A stretch of DNA of 64,000 nt, from the NCBI GenBank assembly GCA_947579605.1, contig OX388307.1:11385237-11449236 (forward strand), given 5' to 3'. The position numbers and the translations under genes were made by a program. This stretch comes from Athripsodes cinereus (lineage: Eukaryota; Arthropoda; Insecta; Trichoptera; Leptoceridae). Position 1 is the stretch's first letter; each line of letters opens with the position of its first letter. The notes under the pieces were generated by a model that saw only the letters and a list, made by a program, of their open reading frames with translations, made no database searches and was not told the origin of the DNA. Below are positions 1 to 11,401 of this stretch, in pieces.

Positions 1-84
1 TATCTCCTTTATCACAAGATATGCAAATCTTCGCAGAGTGCTCCAGCCCAATCTCAAAACCTTATATTAAGTATCTTAATATAA

Positions 85-1452
85 GGTTCATATATAATAA
101 TCAACCTTCCTTTTCTATCTAAGGTACTCGAGCGCGTAATTGCATCCCAGCTGACAGCTTACCTTGAAAGCAACGACTTATATCAGAGTTACCAATTCGC
201 TTACAGGAAAAACCATTCCACCGAATCCGCCCTAACAAGACTGACATCCGACTTAATAACGGGCGTCGCATCAGGAAACATCGGCCTAGTGACGGTCCTC
301 GACATGAGCGCCGCCTTCGACACCGTGGATCACACAATGCTCCTTCAATGTCTCGAGACCGAATACAATATTCACGGAACCATTCTGGAATGGCTGCGAT
401 GCTATCTAACCAATAGAAGGTGGTCCGTAAAAGTGGAATCTGGGTCAACCAATGAAGATGTCGTTACTCAAGGAGTACCGCAAGGATCAGTCCTTGGTCC
501 AATACTGTTTATATTGTACATAGGATGCATTGACCGCCTCCTGGAAGAGTGTGGCATGCAAAACTACGCATACGCCGACGATCGTGTCCTTGTTAGTTTC
601 TGTAGCCCGGATCAAAAGGACAATCTAGTGGCTACCACTGTCCGGTGCGTTGAAAAACTCTCGTCCATAATGGCCCAGAGACGCCTAAAACTGAATCCAA
701 CCAAAACCGAATTTATGTGGGTTGCCTCCCCAGGACGCCAACATCTCATAGACACCAAACAAATCTCTGTCGCTGGCACCAACATAACACCATCGCGCAC
801 AATATCCGTTCTCGGCGTCTTACTGGACGAAGCACTCTCCATGGAAGCCCAAGTATCCAGGACAGTAAGCACAGCCTTTTTCCACATTCGTCAACTGCAT
901 CTCGTATCCAAAAATCTATCTGTAGATGCAGTAAAAAGTCTGATCGCCTCCTTTGTCATCTCTCGTCTGGATTACTGCAACATCATATACACAGGACTGC
1001 CCCAGACTCTTCTCAATCGCCTCCAGATGGCTTTTAATGCTGCCGCCAGGACTATCTACAGAGAGAACAAGCGTTGCCACATCACTCCACTACTAAAAGA
1101 TCTACATTGGCTGAGGGTCCCAGAGAGAGTGGAGTTTAAATTGTGTCTCACTGTCCACAAGGCCTTATGCGGCACGGCACCCACATGTCTAACTGAACTC
1201 TGTTCCGTCGACGAAACTCCGAGACGACCGCTGCGCTCGGCCTCTTCTGCTGTCAACAAACTCGTGAAACCCAATATGGCGAACACCTCCAAATTTGCAG
1301 AAAGGAGCTTCAGAGCCGCCGCGCCATCCGTCTGGAACAGACTGCCCACAGATCTGAGGGTGAATCAGTCCACAACCACGTTTAGAACCAAGTTGAAAAC
1401 ACTACTGTTCGGGAGAAGTCACGGCGCCCTTGAGATGGTCACGGATCATTAA
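85..1452 (+). CDS. CR1/L2-like non-LTR retrotransposon, reverse transcriptase and C-terminal region (5'-truncated)
   Basis: This is the 3' part of a LINE polyprotein that copies element RNA into DNA at a chromosomal nick. The frame is open from about position 85 to the stop at 1450-1452. It starts inside the RT domain at a NLPFLSKVLERVI block, followed by DMSAAFDTVDH, the VPQGSVLGP motif and the catalytic YADD box (571-582). The C-terminal part has the family pattern LDYCNIIYTGLP, ITPLLKDLHWL and AAPSVWNRLP, which places it in the CR1/L2 group. The endonuclease half is absent, and an in-frame stop (82-84) lies just upstream. The 3' tail is a TTA microsatellite. G+C is higher than in the flanks and the frame is intact, so the copy looks fairly young. 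It lies antisense in what is probably the next SPATA20 intron. Confidence 0.85.
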   Translation, partial: GSYIIINLPFLSKVLERVIASQLTAYLESNDLYQSYQFAYRKNHSTESALTRLTSDLITGVASGNIGLVTVLDMSAAFDTVDHTMLLQCLETEYNIHGTILEWLRCYLTNRRWSVKVESGSTNEDVVTQGVPQGSVLGPILFILYIGCIDRLLEECGMQNYAYADDRVLVSFCSPDQKDNLVATTVRCVEKLSSIMAQRRLKLNPTKTEFMWVASPGRQHLIDTKQISVAGTNITPSRTISVLGVLLDEALSMEAQVSRTVSTAFFHIRQLHLVSKNLSVDAVKSLIASFVISRLDYCNIIYTGLPQTLLNRLQMAFNAAARTIYRENKRCHITPLLKDLHWLRVPERVEFKLCLTVHKALCGTAPTCLTELCSVDETPRRPLRSASSAVNKLVKPNMANTSKFAERSFRAAAPSVWNRLPTDLRVNQSTTTFRTKLKTLLFGRSHGALEMVTDH

Positions 1453-1478
1453 ACGGCGCCACATATAAATAGTCCGAT

Positions 1479-1497
1479 TATTATTATTATTATTAAT
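1479..1497 (+). repeat. TTA/ATT microsatellite tail of the CR1/L2-like LINE
   Basis: A short run of ATT repeats directly follows the LINE 3' UTR. CR1 and L2 elements typically end in such microsatellites instead of poly(A). It marks the 3' end of the insertion. Confidence 0.7.
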
Positions 1498-1589
1498 AAA
1501 ATACTTCTTTTGAAAATTGAGTGAGAATCTTACTATGTTTGATAAAATTCAAAGCTGTCACTTAGAAGAATTTTAATATTTTCACTTAC

Positions 1590-4500
1590 CTTCTTTCAGC
1601 CTAAGAATAACAGACGTAGCACCCTCAGGACTGGTGAAGTAAGCATGATTGGTCGTATCCCAAAACAGCTCATCCTGCTTATCTTGGAGCTGGGAGGCCC
1701 AGTCTAACCAATCGTGGTTCAGAGTGGCTTCATACAATTCTAACAGACCCTTTATGAGGAATGCATAATCGTCCAGAAAACCTGTGATAGGATTTTCTCT
1801 GTAACAAATGAAATAATAAATGAGTAAACAATAACAAAATAATGTGTGGTTTTAATCAATGCTTCCCACAGTGGTGGTTATCAACCGTTGGAGATCAATT
1901 GTGAACTGCAAGGAGTTTATGACAATACAAAGAAAAATTGCGAGCCCGTAATACGAATGTGGGAGTCTATGGAATTAGATCTTCTTTTAGTAGACAATTT
2001 TTACTACGCCTACTTTCGAAATTCTAGAACACAATTGACACTGATTAAAATACTTTTTTGAATCAACATATACTGGCTAAAATAGGATCTCAAAATTCTA
2101 CGCTCCGATCACAACTTCATGCGTCAGGGGGTGAGGGTCTGCTCAAAACTGAAATAAATGTGAAGTGATTTACAAAACTTAAAAAAATTGGAAACCTCTG
2201 ATTTAAATATCTGTACAACAGCTATCGATATAAATGTATGATGAAAAATCAAAGTTTTGTTTGTGGATTATTTAACTGGTATCCAAAGGACATTTTGTTG
2301 TTCAAAAATACTTATAAAATAATCATACATACAATGACATACTTCTTCCGTGTTGATGCTTCATCCTATACAAAACCATAGCTATTATTTTTAATGCAAT
2401 TCAGCACAATGTATAATTATGTTATGTTTTACCCTTGACACATTTATTTGCAGAACATTATTTCCTTGGACAACAATATCTACATTATGACATCTTATAT
2501 AATATTATTCATAAACATTGTCATTTCAAGTGATAGATACTCAGTAAACACTACTAATAGTCTTTTGATAATACAATAATAGATATGAATACTCAAGTCA
2601 TGCAAATTATATCTAATGATCTCATAAAGTTAATACATTATAATGATCAATGTATCTTACAATGAACGTTTTGATTTTAAAATAACATAATATATGTGCA
2701 TTCATTACACAACACAACATGCAAAGTAGTTTGAGATTGGACTACCGTGAACATGACAAACAAGAGAAGAACATTAATCCGTATCATTATTATCTAAAAT
2801 AGTGCTATTGACCTATATATTGAGCATTATTATCACAAAAATACTACTACTATACCATCAAGGCATATCCCACAAGTGGGGTAGCCAGCAGACCAGGTGT
2901 ATGCAATAAATATGCAAGCTCTCCTCTCCGTAGAAACAAAAAATTTAAACATTCAGGATGGGTGGCAAACCTCACCATTGAAACTAAGATGAAAAATGTC
3001 TTTATTTTTTCAAACACGTCTGCCTTTTACCAGACACTCGAAAACATACGGAAAAGAGTGAGATACCAATTTTTTTCAGGTGCTCCATGTGCCAACTTTA
3101 CAAAAATATTGAATAACTTCAAAATTTAAGTTTTCATGGACCCTGCAGAGTGAGAAGGTATTCAAGACAAAGTCAAGATCCTATTATTCACAAGATATTA
3201 TGATTCTCAAATAGGTCTCATAATATTCCACAACACGACTAAATTCAAAATAAATTATACAAGTTATTACTATTATTGAATTATTTTAATATCCTGAACT
3301 ATTATGAGCTACCATCATGTTATTCTACCAGGAAATAGTATTAGATTAAATAACTTTACCAAAACCAGTAAGCCAAAAATCATACCTATGAGATTAATAT
3401 ATATGAAGGTATATAATAAAGACACAAACACAATTACTTAATAAACATGTACTTAAATGTAAATATCAATCTTTTTAAAAAACACAATTTTGTTTCATCT
3501 GACAAAACCAGAGAAACGATAATTAATGTTATTTCTTTCTTCTATCTTTTTTACATGCTGTCCCCATTAGTTGTCCAAAATCCATCGTAATAAAAAATCA
3601 ATTTAAACAAAATAATGAAATGGAACAGATTCAAAATAAAAATAATCTAACTACTAAGGGAAGTACCTAGGTACTTATTTTAAAATTAAAATAATCTAAC
3701 AAAGTGACAACTAAGGTAAGTACCTAGGTAATTTCTTATATATAAATATAGTATTTTTGTGAGTTTTTTATATAATTAACCATTATATTAGGTCATGTCC
3801 ACTATTGGTTATTAAATCGTACGCTATTTTAGTATACTTCCATCTTGTTGTAAATGCTTGAACTTAATTAGTATCCAATACTTCTTGAAAAAAGACTAAA
3901 GTAGGTATAGTTTCCAATTTTTCCATCATTTAATGGTAATTTCCAATCCAAAACAAATTATAATAAAAAATAACCGGTCCAACGTTACATGATGTGAATA
4001 ATAAAACCATTCACAGATCATTTTATAGAAAACACCAGCATTACTTTATTTTAATTTATGATAAGAATGACCATTTAATAATGTATAATAATATTATGTA
4101 TATATAATAATATGTATACAAGTGCAAATATATTGATAAACAGGTTTTCAATGTCTCTAATGAATAAGATTCCATGACCTTTAATCAAATCACTAGCGTG
4201 CAAGCTCTGTAACTATGTGAGGTCAAGATAATAATACTGTAGGAAATAACATAACACATTCACTATTTATACATACTTTACTTAGCCTAATTACTTCGTA
4301 GTATCGAAATGTATTTTTTACCAAACACAATGGAAAAAAAATTGGAGCAAATTAAATAATGAATTGCTAAGCATTGTTTATTTATTCTTCGATTATTAAT
4401 ATACTGGGTAAGTGTAATAAATTTGAATTGCAACACTGCAAACAGTTATAATGATTGAGTTGGAAGAAATTACAACATTGCAATAGACTCGCCCACTGTG

Positions 4501-7500
4501 CATCGAGCACACTAGTGTTCATGATGTATTCCTATCGATGTAACAATGCAAAGCAATAAAATAAATAAATAAATACTGAAAAAAATATTTTGTAAGTATT
4601 ACTACAGTACAAGAGTTTTTGTGTTAATTTATTTATTTATTTATTTATTCATTCGTTAACAGCTATTAATAAGCTTTTTTATACATTAAAAAAAACATAT
4701 CAAAAGATCCACAATCATAGATATCAATTCACATATAGACATTGGATAGACATTATAATATTAATTATACTATTAATATAGACATTCAGAACTGAATTGA
4801 AATTATATGTGGTTCTGGCATCTTCAACATAGAAGGGTAGGGCCTGTCTTGTCACTCTCATAGGAGCAAGAGAATTAATCTGAGACAAGACGTCTGGGCA
4901 GTGTATTTGTCCATGTATTATCTTGTAAAGGACCATAAGATCAGACAGGAAATTTATACTGCGGAAATCATATTCAATTTTAATAAAAAAAAATATAATT
5001 GAAAAAACACTGCTTTATTTCCACCACAGATAGTATTATCATATACTGTGACAAACTGGACACAATATATAAAATTATGTACATATAATAAATAAATGTA
5101 CACATTTTAATAACTCTAAAGTTTGTACATTCACAGAGTGAAAATTCATTATGATGATATTATACTTTAAATAGAGTTCTCTTGAAAATGTCAATTCATT
5201 AACATTGACGAAAGCGCTCGAGGTTAGAATAAATCTTAGTGAAAATAAACTGTGTGTTATTTAAAGTATAATAGTACACATTTTACCTTGACTATTCTGA
5301 TATTATCAAATGCTCACATCACTATCAACCATGCACGTACTCCAAATATCATAAAACAGACGAGCATTCTCAAGCAGATCATATTCGCATGATTTTGTCT
5401 CAAGTTTATTTAATACAAAAAATATAATGACATACAAACAGATAAGAAATATTATTTATCTAAAACTCATATTCTGCAAGACAAATTGTCGATGGATTTT
5501 ACAAGAAATAGAAAAAAAAGTTTTGCTAGTGATATTTTCCATGTATCTGGTTCATTACGTGGAAGATGTCTTAGAAGTTCTAGAATATATTGAATTTCTA
5601 GGAGTAATTCTAAAAAATTTTCAGAATATTTTTTTAAGTACATGTGAGTGAAAAACAGTGAATAGATTTGAAAAAAAAACAGCGTAATAGATTTGATTTC
5701 TCTCAATAACTTGAATATAACGTGAATATTGCATAGGGAAGGTTATTTCATCGGTAGTTCGACTGAACGAGACAACTAATTTGTTATCGAAAGCTCATTT
5801 TTGAAAAAAATTGACACACGTGAAGTCATGGATCCACCGTCTATATAGTAATATTCTTGCTATCAAAAACAATTAACTTCTATAGATCTGCGTTTTCAAA
5901 TACTTATATGAGGTCAAACAATACATATTTTTTTACATTATTAAATCAAAATTTATACAACCGAAATAAATGGTGTGAGTGGGTAAATATTTACTTAAGT
6001 TTTAAATTTACAATAGCAATAGAATTATGTGTTTAGATATAACTATAATGAATAATATTATACAATACTGTAAACAATTTATCTTTGTCTAGAGTTGCCA
6101 AATTGAAAAAAAATCATAACAAATGATTACAGTGCAAACATAGACCCCAAATTAACAGCACATGATGAATATAATAATAATAATAAACTTTATTGTACAA
6201 AATATTTTAACAAAATATAGTTTATTACTACAGAAATACTATACTATACTATGCTATACTCTCACACCGTATCCCAAGTGGGGTAGCTAGAGAGAAATAC
6301 TTTTGTATATTTTTATTTATATATGTTATTAGGTTTCCTGGAAGACATAGCCTCAAGGCAATATGTATTGTGACAATGAAGTGTTTATTATTATTATTAC
6401 TGTGCTAGCTTCCCTTGGACATCGAAGGAGTGTAGTCAAGATTCCACAAGATTCCATAGGGATATCTTGGCCGGCCAGCCCTTCAGGCTGCCTTCTATGG
6501 CACCTTCGGTGAGGACAAGATTTACTTTGTATAGAATTTTGGATAAATCCTCAGACTTGTACTATATCACGGTGAACAGTGGGTCTCCTTCAATATTACT
6601 TCAGTAAACCAGCTGAGCCAAGCAAAATAAACATAACTTGTTTGAATATTACATAAAAATGAGCAAATATCAAAATATATAAAATGAGTTCGTCGGTAGC
6701 TTGGAGGCAAAATCTCGGCTTTATGCTCAAACGGTGCCCGGTTTGATCTCAGGTGCCAGCAAACTTCCCTTTCACGACATAAGCTTTTAGTTTACTGTGA
6801 AAGGTGTATAAGGTTGTATTTGGGTTTATAACAAAAACCAAGATATATCTTAAAATAAAAAAAAATAATGATTAATTTAAAGACTTACATTTGTTCCACA
6901 CTGTCGTTGTGTCCCCGATAACAAGATCGTAACAAGAGTCCCTTATCTTCCAAATATAAATATTTTCTAATGAAATGAGCAGCTTTTTCTGCTCTTTCTA
7001 TATATGACATATCACCCACAGCCTGTCCAGCTTTAGCAAGAGCGCCGAGCATCAAACCATTCCAGGAGCACAACATCTTGGAATCCAGATGAGGTCGAGG
7101 GCGTTTTTGCCTTTCGTTATATAATATTTCTTTACACTCATCTAAAACTGACGTTAAATCTTGTACACTCATGCCAAATTTTTCAGCGGTCTCTTCAGCA
7201 CTACCCAAAATAATCAAAACATTTTGGTTTAACAATTCTTCATCTCGATCTTGAGTTGTATCTGTATTCCCTCCCTCCAATACATTAAAATGATAACAAA
7301 ATATTTCTGTATAAGAAACAGGAACATTGTTCTTGCTCTTATCGGCTGTTATTGTTTTCCCATCTAAAAGTTTTTTTATCTCTTCGTAAGTCCAGACACA
7401 AAAGGCACCTTCTTTTTTCTTTGTTGACGAGAAAGTTGGCAGTGAATCTGCATCTTCAGCACTATAAAAACCTCCACATGGGTTACTCAAGTCTCTACAC

Positions 7501-8800
7501 ACATAAGTAATAATGTCTCTCACAATGGATAAATAAAAGTTGTCTTTAGTGACAATATATGCATCAACATATGACATGCACAACTGTGACTGATCATAAA
7601 GCATTTTCTCAAAATGAGGCACATGCCATCGTGCATCAACAGAGTAGCGAGCAAAACCATTAGAAACATGATCATGGATTCCACCACAGGCCATTTTCTT
7701 CAGTGTATGTAGGCACATCTCCAAACATTGTTTGCCTTCATTAGATTCCTTGCTTCTTGAATAAATATGAAACAAGAAATTCAAATTCGAAATCTGTGGA
7801 AACTTTGGCGCTCCTCCAAAGCCACCAAACTGTTTATCAAATGACCTAACATATTTCTTCACACACTGTGTCCAACATTCTTCACTTGGTAAATGTGGAT
7901 TCTCCTCTGTAGATTCCATTGTCATTTCTGTTACCTTCTTTAGCACTTCCAGGATATGTTCTCCACTTGTCATAAAATCTAATTGCTGTTGTTTCCATTT
8001 CTTGGCCAAATCAATTAATATAGTTTTGAATCCGGGCCTGCCCCATCTGTCTTCTACAGGAAAATAAGTTCCTCCAGTAACTGGATTGAGATCTGGAGTA
8101 AGGAAGACTGACATGGGCCATCCTCCTCTGGCAGAGGTAGCTTGTATGAATGTCATATAAATCTTATCTATATCAGGACGTTCTTCTCTGTCAACTTTCA
8201 CGTTCACAAAATGTTCATTCATTATACGGGCCACTGTTTCATTTTCAAAAGATTCATGTTCCATCACATGACACCAGTGACAAGTGGAGTAGCCAACGGA
8301 AAGAAATATTAACTTGTTTTCTTTCTTTGCCTTCTGTATAGCTTCATCTCCCCATGGGTACCAGTCCACAGGGTTATGTGCATGTTGTAGCAAATATGGA
8401 GACTTTTCCTTTGAGAGTCTATTGGTGAAGCGATAATGTTCAGCTCCACTAACAAGTTCTTTATCATTAACTGGTGTGGAGGTCATTGCTCTGAATATCA
8501 ACTTATTTTGAGTCAAAGTTGATATTAGTTTACTATCACTTCCAAAAGTTGAAGATGAATAAAACCTAAAACATGACAATGCAAAAAATTAACACATAAC
8601 TAAATAAGAGCACAATTATTTCTCATGTAGGTATGTAAAATTATGTCAACAAACCGGTAAAATTTTCTAGAGTCCGCCAAATTTCCTTCTTTATGTGAAT
8701 AACAATCTCTACAAAATTTATTGATTGTTACATTGTTTTTCAGACATGTGTCACCAGCAGATAATCTCCTTGCCAGTTGAACAACACGTCCAGACTGCAT
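1590..8800 (-). CDS. SPATA20: SPATA20-like protein (DUF255 thioredoxin fold plus six-hairpin glycosidase-like domain), C terminus off the window
   Basis: Three exons join cleanly in frame: 8800-8655 (48 codons plus 2 nt), 8565-6889 and 1798-1590. Donors are GTTTGT (8654), GTAAGT (6888) and GTAAGT (1589); acceptors are TTTAG and TACAG. The joined protein has about 677 residues in the window, against roughly 790 for the human homologue, so about 100 C-terminal residues lie beyond position 1. The Arg-rich N terminus ([12 protein letters not shown]) looks like a mitochondrial presequence. The thioredoxin-like domain follows, with [17 protein letters not shown] and the CHWC redox motif at about residues 144-147, then VDREERPD and [12 protein letters not shown]. 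The rest is the alpha-helical toroid ([18 protein letters not shown], and GFLDDYAF from exon 3). The biochemical role is not established; the human protein is linked to spermatogenesis. The start is the only ATG giving a presequence in frame. Confidence 0.93.
2838..2985 (-). mobile_element. SINE-like repeat 'family A', copy 1
   Basis: On the minus strand it reads gaggtttgccacccatcct at the 5' end, then a cggagagga block, and ends with ggctaccccacttgtggg and a TAGTA tail. Copies at 38499-38638 and 61364-61445 begin at the same 5' word, so the unit has a defined start of about 135-145 bp. No tRNA-type A or B box is visible. The 3' end resembles the terminus of the RTE-like LINE at 27.4 kb. Confidence 0.65.
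4630..4945 (-). mobile_element. Jockey/CR1-like LINE, C-terminal coding fragment with TTTA tail
   Basis: A minus-strand frame (4936-4724) encodes [19 protein letters not shown] and related residues. This matches the conserved tail of many insect LINE polyproteins in which a HKLLNG-like block precedes a CP-LL-INF pattern. At its 3' side (lower coordinates) there is a run of TTTA repeats near 4627-4650, as expected for a LINE tail. The fragment is 5'-truncated and degenerate. Confidence 0.55.
6241..6292 (-). mobile_element. 52-bp insertion of the extreme 3' tip of the RTE-like LINE
   Basis: The insert is a TATAG/CTATA tail followed by the complement of the cccacttgggatacgg terminus. It is flanked by the 9-bp direct repeat agaaatact (6232-6240 and 6293-6301). 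Tail, terminal LINE sequence and target duplication together indicate a severely 5'-truncated retrotransposition event. Confidence 0.8.
6402..6593 (+). mobile_element. 3' UTR copy of an R1-clade LINE
   Basis: The block starting ggacatcgaaggagtgtag and ending gggtctccttcaa matches the 3' UTR of the R1-clade element at 62689-63701, including ggccggccagccc and ggataaat. It ends at the same terminal ccttcaa and is flanked by a 7-bp repeat, tattact (6395-6401 and 6594-6600). It has no coding sequence. Confidence 0.7.
6695..6865 (+). mobile_element. tRNA-derived SINE (SINE-B family), copy in the SPATA20 intron
   Basis: The head has an A-box-like tcggtagcttgg and a B-box-like cccggtttgatctc about 40 bp later. 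The body has tttactgtgaaaggtgtata and ttgtatttgggtttataac, followed by an A-rich tail. A copy of the body 3' end, in reverse, lies at about 52075-52165, and a related head plus body is at about 36228-36392. Confidence 0.55.
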
Positions 8801-9392
8801 AATGCAGTGTCACTTTGGCAAAAAAATCAAAACATTCACTAAATATTTTATTTTCACAGTACTACACTAGTGCAGCTGTTCCTTATGCAATACACAATGT
8901 TTATATACGATATAATAGATGTACGTAGTGAAAGCTAGGTTATAGGATGACCCAGAACCTCAAGTGTTGACCTTGCTTTATAAATGTGGAAAAACAGCCA
9001 CTCAGAACAAACTACTACCGTCTTAGTTTACTTTGACATGACAGATTCGAAATGCCTCTAAAATAATGTTGAATACTCTACCTACCTCAAACTACAAATA
9101 ATAATTTCCTACGCTAGGTGAAGTTGAAACGCACGATCTTTCAATCTAAGTTTGACATCTCTATATGTCAAATTAAACGCCACTTTTGTCGAACTAGTAA
9201 TTGGTTTTCCACTAGTATGTTAACATATTTGGGTGATATACGATTTATAATTTTTTTTTACCTTGATGTTAGTGAATTACTTTTATTAGAAAGGCTTCGT
9301 AAGAAAATGTAAAATTAAATTTAAAGTTCCCTCTTGTTTTGACACTTTGTCCATAGAAATGTATTGTCTATGAAAGTTTATTGGAACTCATT
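8801..9392. other. Divergent upstream region of SPATA20, no gene seen
   Basis: This A+T-rich stretch is directly upstream of the SPATA20 ATG and must hold its 5' UTR and core promoter. I see no clear TATA box, conserved element or coding exon. Short open frames here have no recognisable features. Confidence 0.4.
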
Positions 9393-9907
9393 GAGTTGGT
9401 AGGCCCCAATGTCAGATATCTGTCAAATATAGTTTTGTATGGAGGAAAATTGTTGCTACAATAATATTATTTGGATTTTTTGGCGAAATATTTTTATATT
9501 TACAAAAATAAAATGAAATCGGCAAAAATAAAATCTAATTCGAATACAAATTTCCTAAAGCTTATATTCGAGGTAGGTTTTATTTTAGCCGGTTTTATTT
9601 TATTTTTGCCAGCAAAAATAAAATAAAACCACTCAGGGCGCGGCTAAATATAAACTTTAAGAAAATCGTATTCGAGTTAGATTTTATTTTTGCTGGTTTT
9701 ATTTTATTTTTGCCGGCAAAAATAAAATAAAACCAGCAAAAATAAAATCTAGCTCGAATGTAAAGTTTGCCGGTGTCGAAAAACTTGGTGTGTCCAAAAA
9801 TAATTTAACGTGGTGACCAAAAAGTAATTCTACGTATGGCAACAATTTCGTGAATATTACTTTTGCTATGAAATCTCACATTTGACAACAGTGGGGCCTA
9901 CCATCTC
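9393..9907. mobile_element. Palindrome-rich MITE with 16-bp terminal inverted repeats
   Basis: The ends are gagttggtaggcccca (9393-9408) and the complement of gagatggtaggcccca (ending 9907), a 16-bp TIR with one mismatch. The interior (about 9518-9775) is built from back-to-back copies of a ggcaaaaataaaataaaacc unit. There is a near-perfect palindrome at 9670-9759 and a second hairpin at about 9590-9635. No coding capacity is present. I could not define a target duplication, so the superfamily is unassigned. Confidence 0.65.
9670..9759. repeat. 90-bp near-perfect palindrome inside the MITE
   Basis: The two 45-nt arms meet at gccggc (9712-9717) and differ at one base pair. The arms contain ggcaaaaataaaataaaacc and aaaataaaatct. 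It is expected to form a very stable cruciform or RNA hairpin. Confidence 0.9.
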
Positions 9908-9938
9908 ATATAGTGCCAGTTTATTTGACTTTCAATTT

Positions 9939-9962
9939 TCTCTCTCTCTCTCTCTCTCTCTC
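9939..9962 (+). repeat. TC dinucleotide microsatellite
   Basis: About twelve consecutive TC units directly follow a TTTTC run. It is a simple repeat with no associated gene. Confidence 0.95.
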
Positions 9963-10086
9963 ATTTTCTGGCATTACACCTTTTTATTTTCAAATAATCA
10001 TACTGAGCATTTTGAAAAATAAGAATTTACTAAATGAATTCTAAATTGTGGAATTTATGAACTTTGTGAAAATTAATAAACAACAA

Positions 10087-11401
10087 GGTCGTTCACATTT
10101 GTTCACTGATCACTCCGGATGATCCTCCAAGATGAATAGGTGTGAACGGGCATTTCATCAATAGTGATCACAGCGATGACGGAGGAAAGAGATTACCACT
10201 CGTCATAATTATTATTTTGATGAAAGGTCCTTTCACTGAAACGACCATAAACAAGTTTTATCATAACATAATAATTTTGTAGATGATTCTGACATTCAAT
10301 ACAAAATCATAGAGAATAAAACAAATAGTAATACCTTATTATAAATACAACCCGGAACCGGTTTTAGAAAATCAAAATTACAGGCTCTATTATGATAAAA
10401 CCATAATAACAGATAGACAAATACATCATAATAGACCCGATTTAGTATTACATGATAAACGTAATAAAATAACGTACCTAATAGATATCGCTGTCCCAAA
10501 TATACATAATATACAAACAACCGTCGCAGAAAAAATACGTAAATATACAGAACTAGCAGGAGAAATAAAAAATATTTGGCATTCTAGATCCGTTTATATA
10601 ATACCTTTAGTCATGTCAGCTACAGGGGTAATTCCGAAATCTTTAATAAATAATTTACAAAAATTAGATTTACCGGTTAATTTGTATATTAAAATTTAAA
10701 AATCTATTATAATAAACACTTGTAATATAGACCATTAAAGGTCACGTGGTCTTGTCTATGGATTTGCTTTTGCTTGGGGGGCAAACAGTCAGATTGCGCA
10801 AATCATCCTTGTAAGATGTTATGCCATAAGAGAAAAAAAAGAAAGTCAGACGACAAAATAATAACAAAATCGATACTGACAGTTTTTTTTTATTATTAGG
10901 TATTCTTTAGGCGTTCCACCTAATATTACACCGTAATCGTCTCTTGTATTGGGATGCCTGATGCCCCTCAATGATTTTTCTGTGACGTCATCCTTTAATG
11001 GTCTATTGTAAAAAAGTTTTTGAACACAGATATTTCAGGCACAATGCTGGTATTTTGATCCCGCGTTTTGAGCCTAATCCTTTGATATCCTGTATATATC
11101 TGGATAGGTGAATTTTTCCCGGCATTAGACTGTTAAGTTTTTGTGTGACCATGACTGATCATATGGAGACTTATCTGGTTGTATAATACTGAGAAGTGTG
11201 GATGGCAATTCTGCCGCCGCGTAAAAAAAAACTTGTTTATGGTCGTTTCAGTGAAAGGACTTTTCATCAAAATTATGACGAATGGTAATCTCTTTCCTCC
11301 GTCATCGCTAGTGATCACTACACGAAAACGCCCGTTCACACCTGTTCATCTTGGAGGATCATCCGGAGTGATCACTGAAAGTGAACAAATGTGAACGCCC
11401 C
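10087..11401. mobile_element. DNA element with about 170-bp terminal inverted repeats
   Basis: The arm at 10087-10257 reappears as the reverse complement at about 11225-11401. Shared blocks include gttcacatttgttcact, gatcactccggatgatcctc, tgatgacggaggaaagag-like sequence and ctttcactgaaacgacc, interrupted by small indels. The interior holds an RLE-type LINE fragment (10313-10699) and a smaller inverted-repeat unit (about 10729-11006). No transposase is visible and I found no target duplication. Further partial copies of the arm lie at about 11470-11570 and 11764-11960. Confidence 0.6.
10313..10699 (+). pseudogene. RLE-type non-LTR retrotransposon, endonuclease-domain fragment
   Basis: The plus frame from about 10313 to the stop at 10697-10699 encodes the C-terminal end of an R2-like polyprotein. 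The visible blocks are PYYKYNPEPVLEN, a Tyr/Asp-rich YYDKTIITDR, NRPDLVLHDK and YLIDIAVP, then PLVMSATGVIPKSL. RPD followed 15 residues later by D is the restriction-like endonuclease core. The same blocks occur in order in the ORF at 23600-24388, so the two copies belong to one family or close relatives. The RT and zinc-finger parts are missing, and an in-frame stop lies at 10310-10312. Confidence 0.7.

Larger units (their letters stand above)
1799..6888 (-). other. Large SPATA20 intron filled with A+T-rich DNA and small retro-insertions
   Basis: This 5.1-kb intron separates the second and third mapped SPATA20 exons. It holds a SINE-like copy (about 2838-2985), a LINE C-terminal fragment (about 4640-4945), a 52-bp LINE tip (6241-6292), an R1 3' UTR copy (6402-6593) and a tRNA-type SINE (about 6700-6860). 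The remainder is simple A+T-rich sequence in which I see no exon. Confidence 0.75.

Noticed and set aside
1..84. Last SPATA20 exon at the left edge
   Set aside because: Neither strand gives the conserved C-terminal SPATA20 blocks, and no acceptor in the right phase was seen.
9939..9962. CRISPR-like or regulatory repeat
   Set aside because: It is a plain TC microsatellite. No spaced direct repeats of CRISPR type occur anywhere in the window.
10296..10520. 74-residue frame on the minus strand
   Set aside because: It is the antisense shadow of the RLE-type LINE fragment read on the plus strand.
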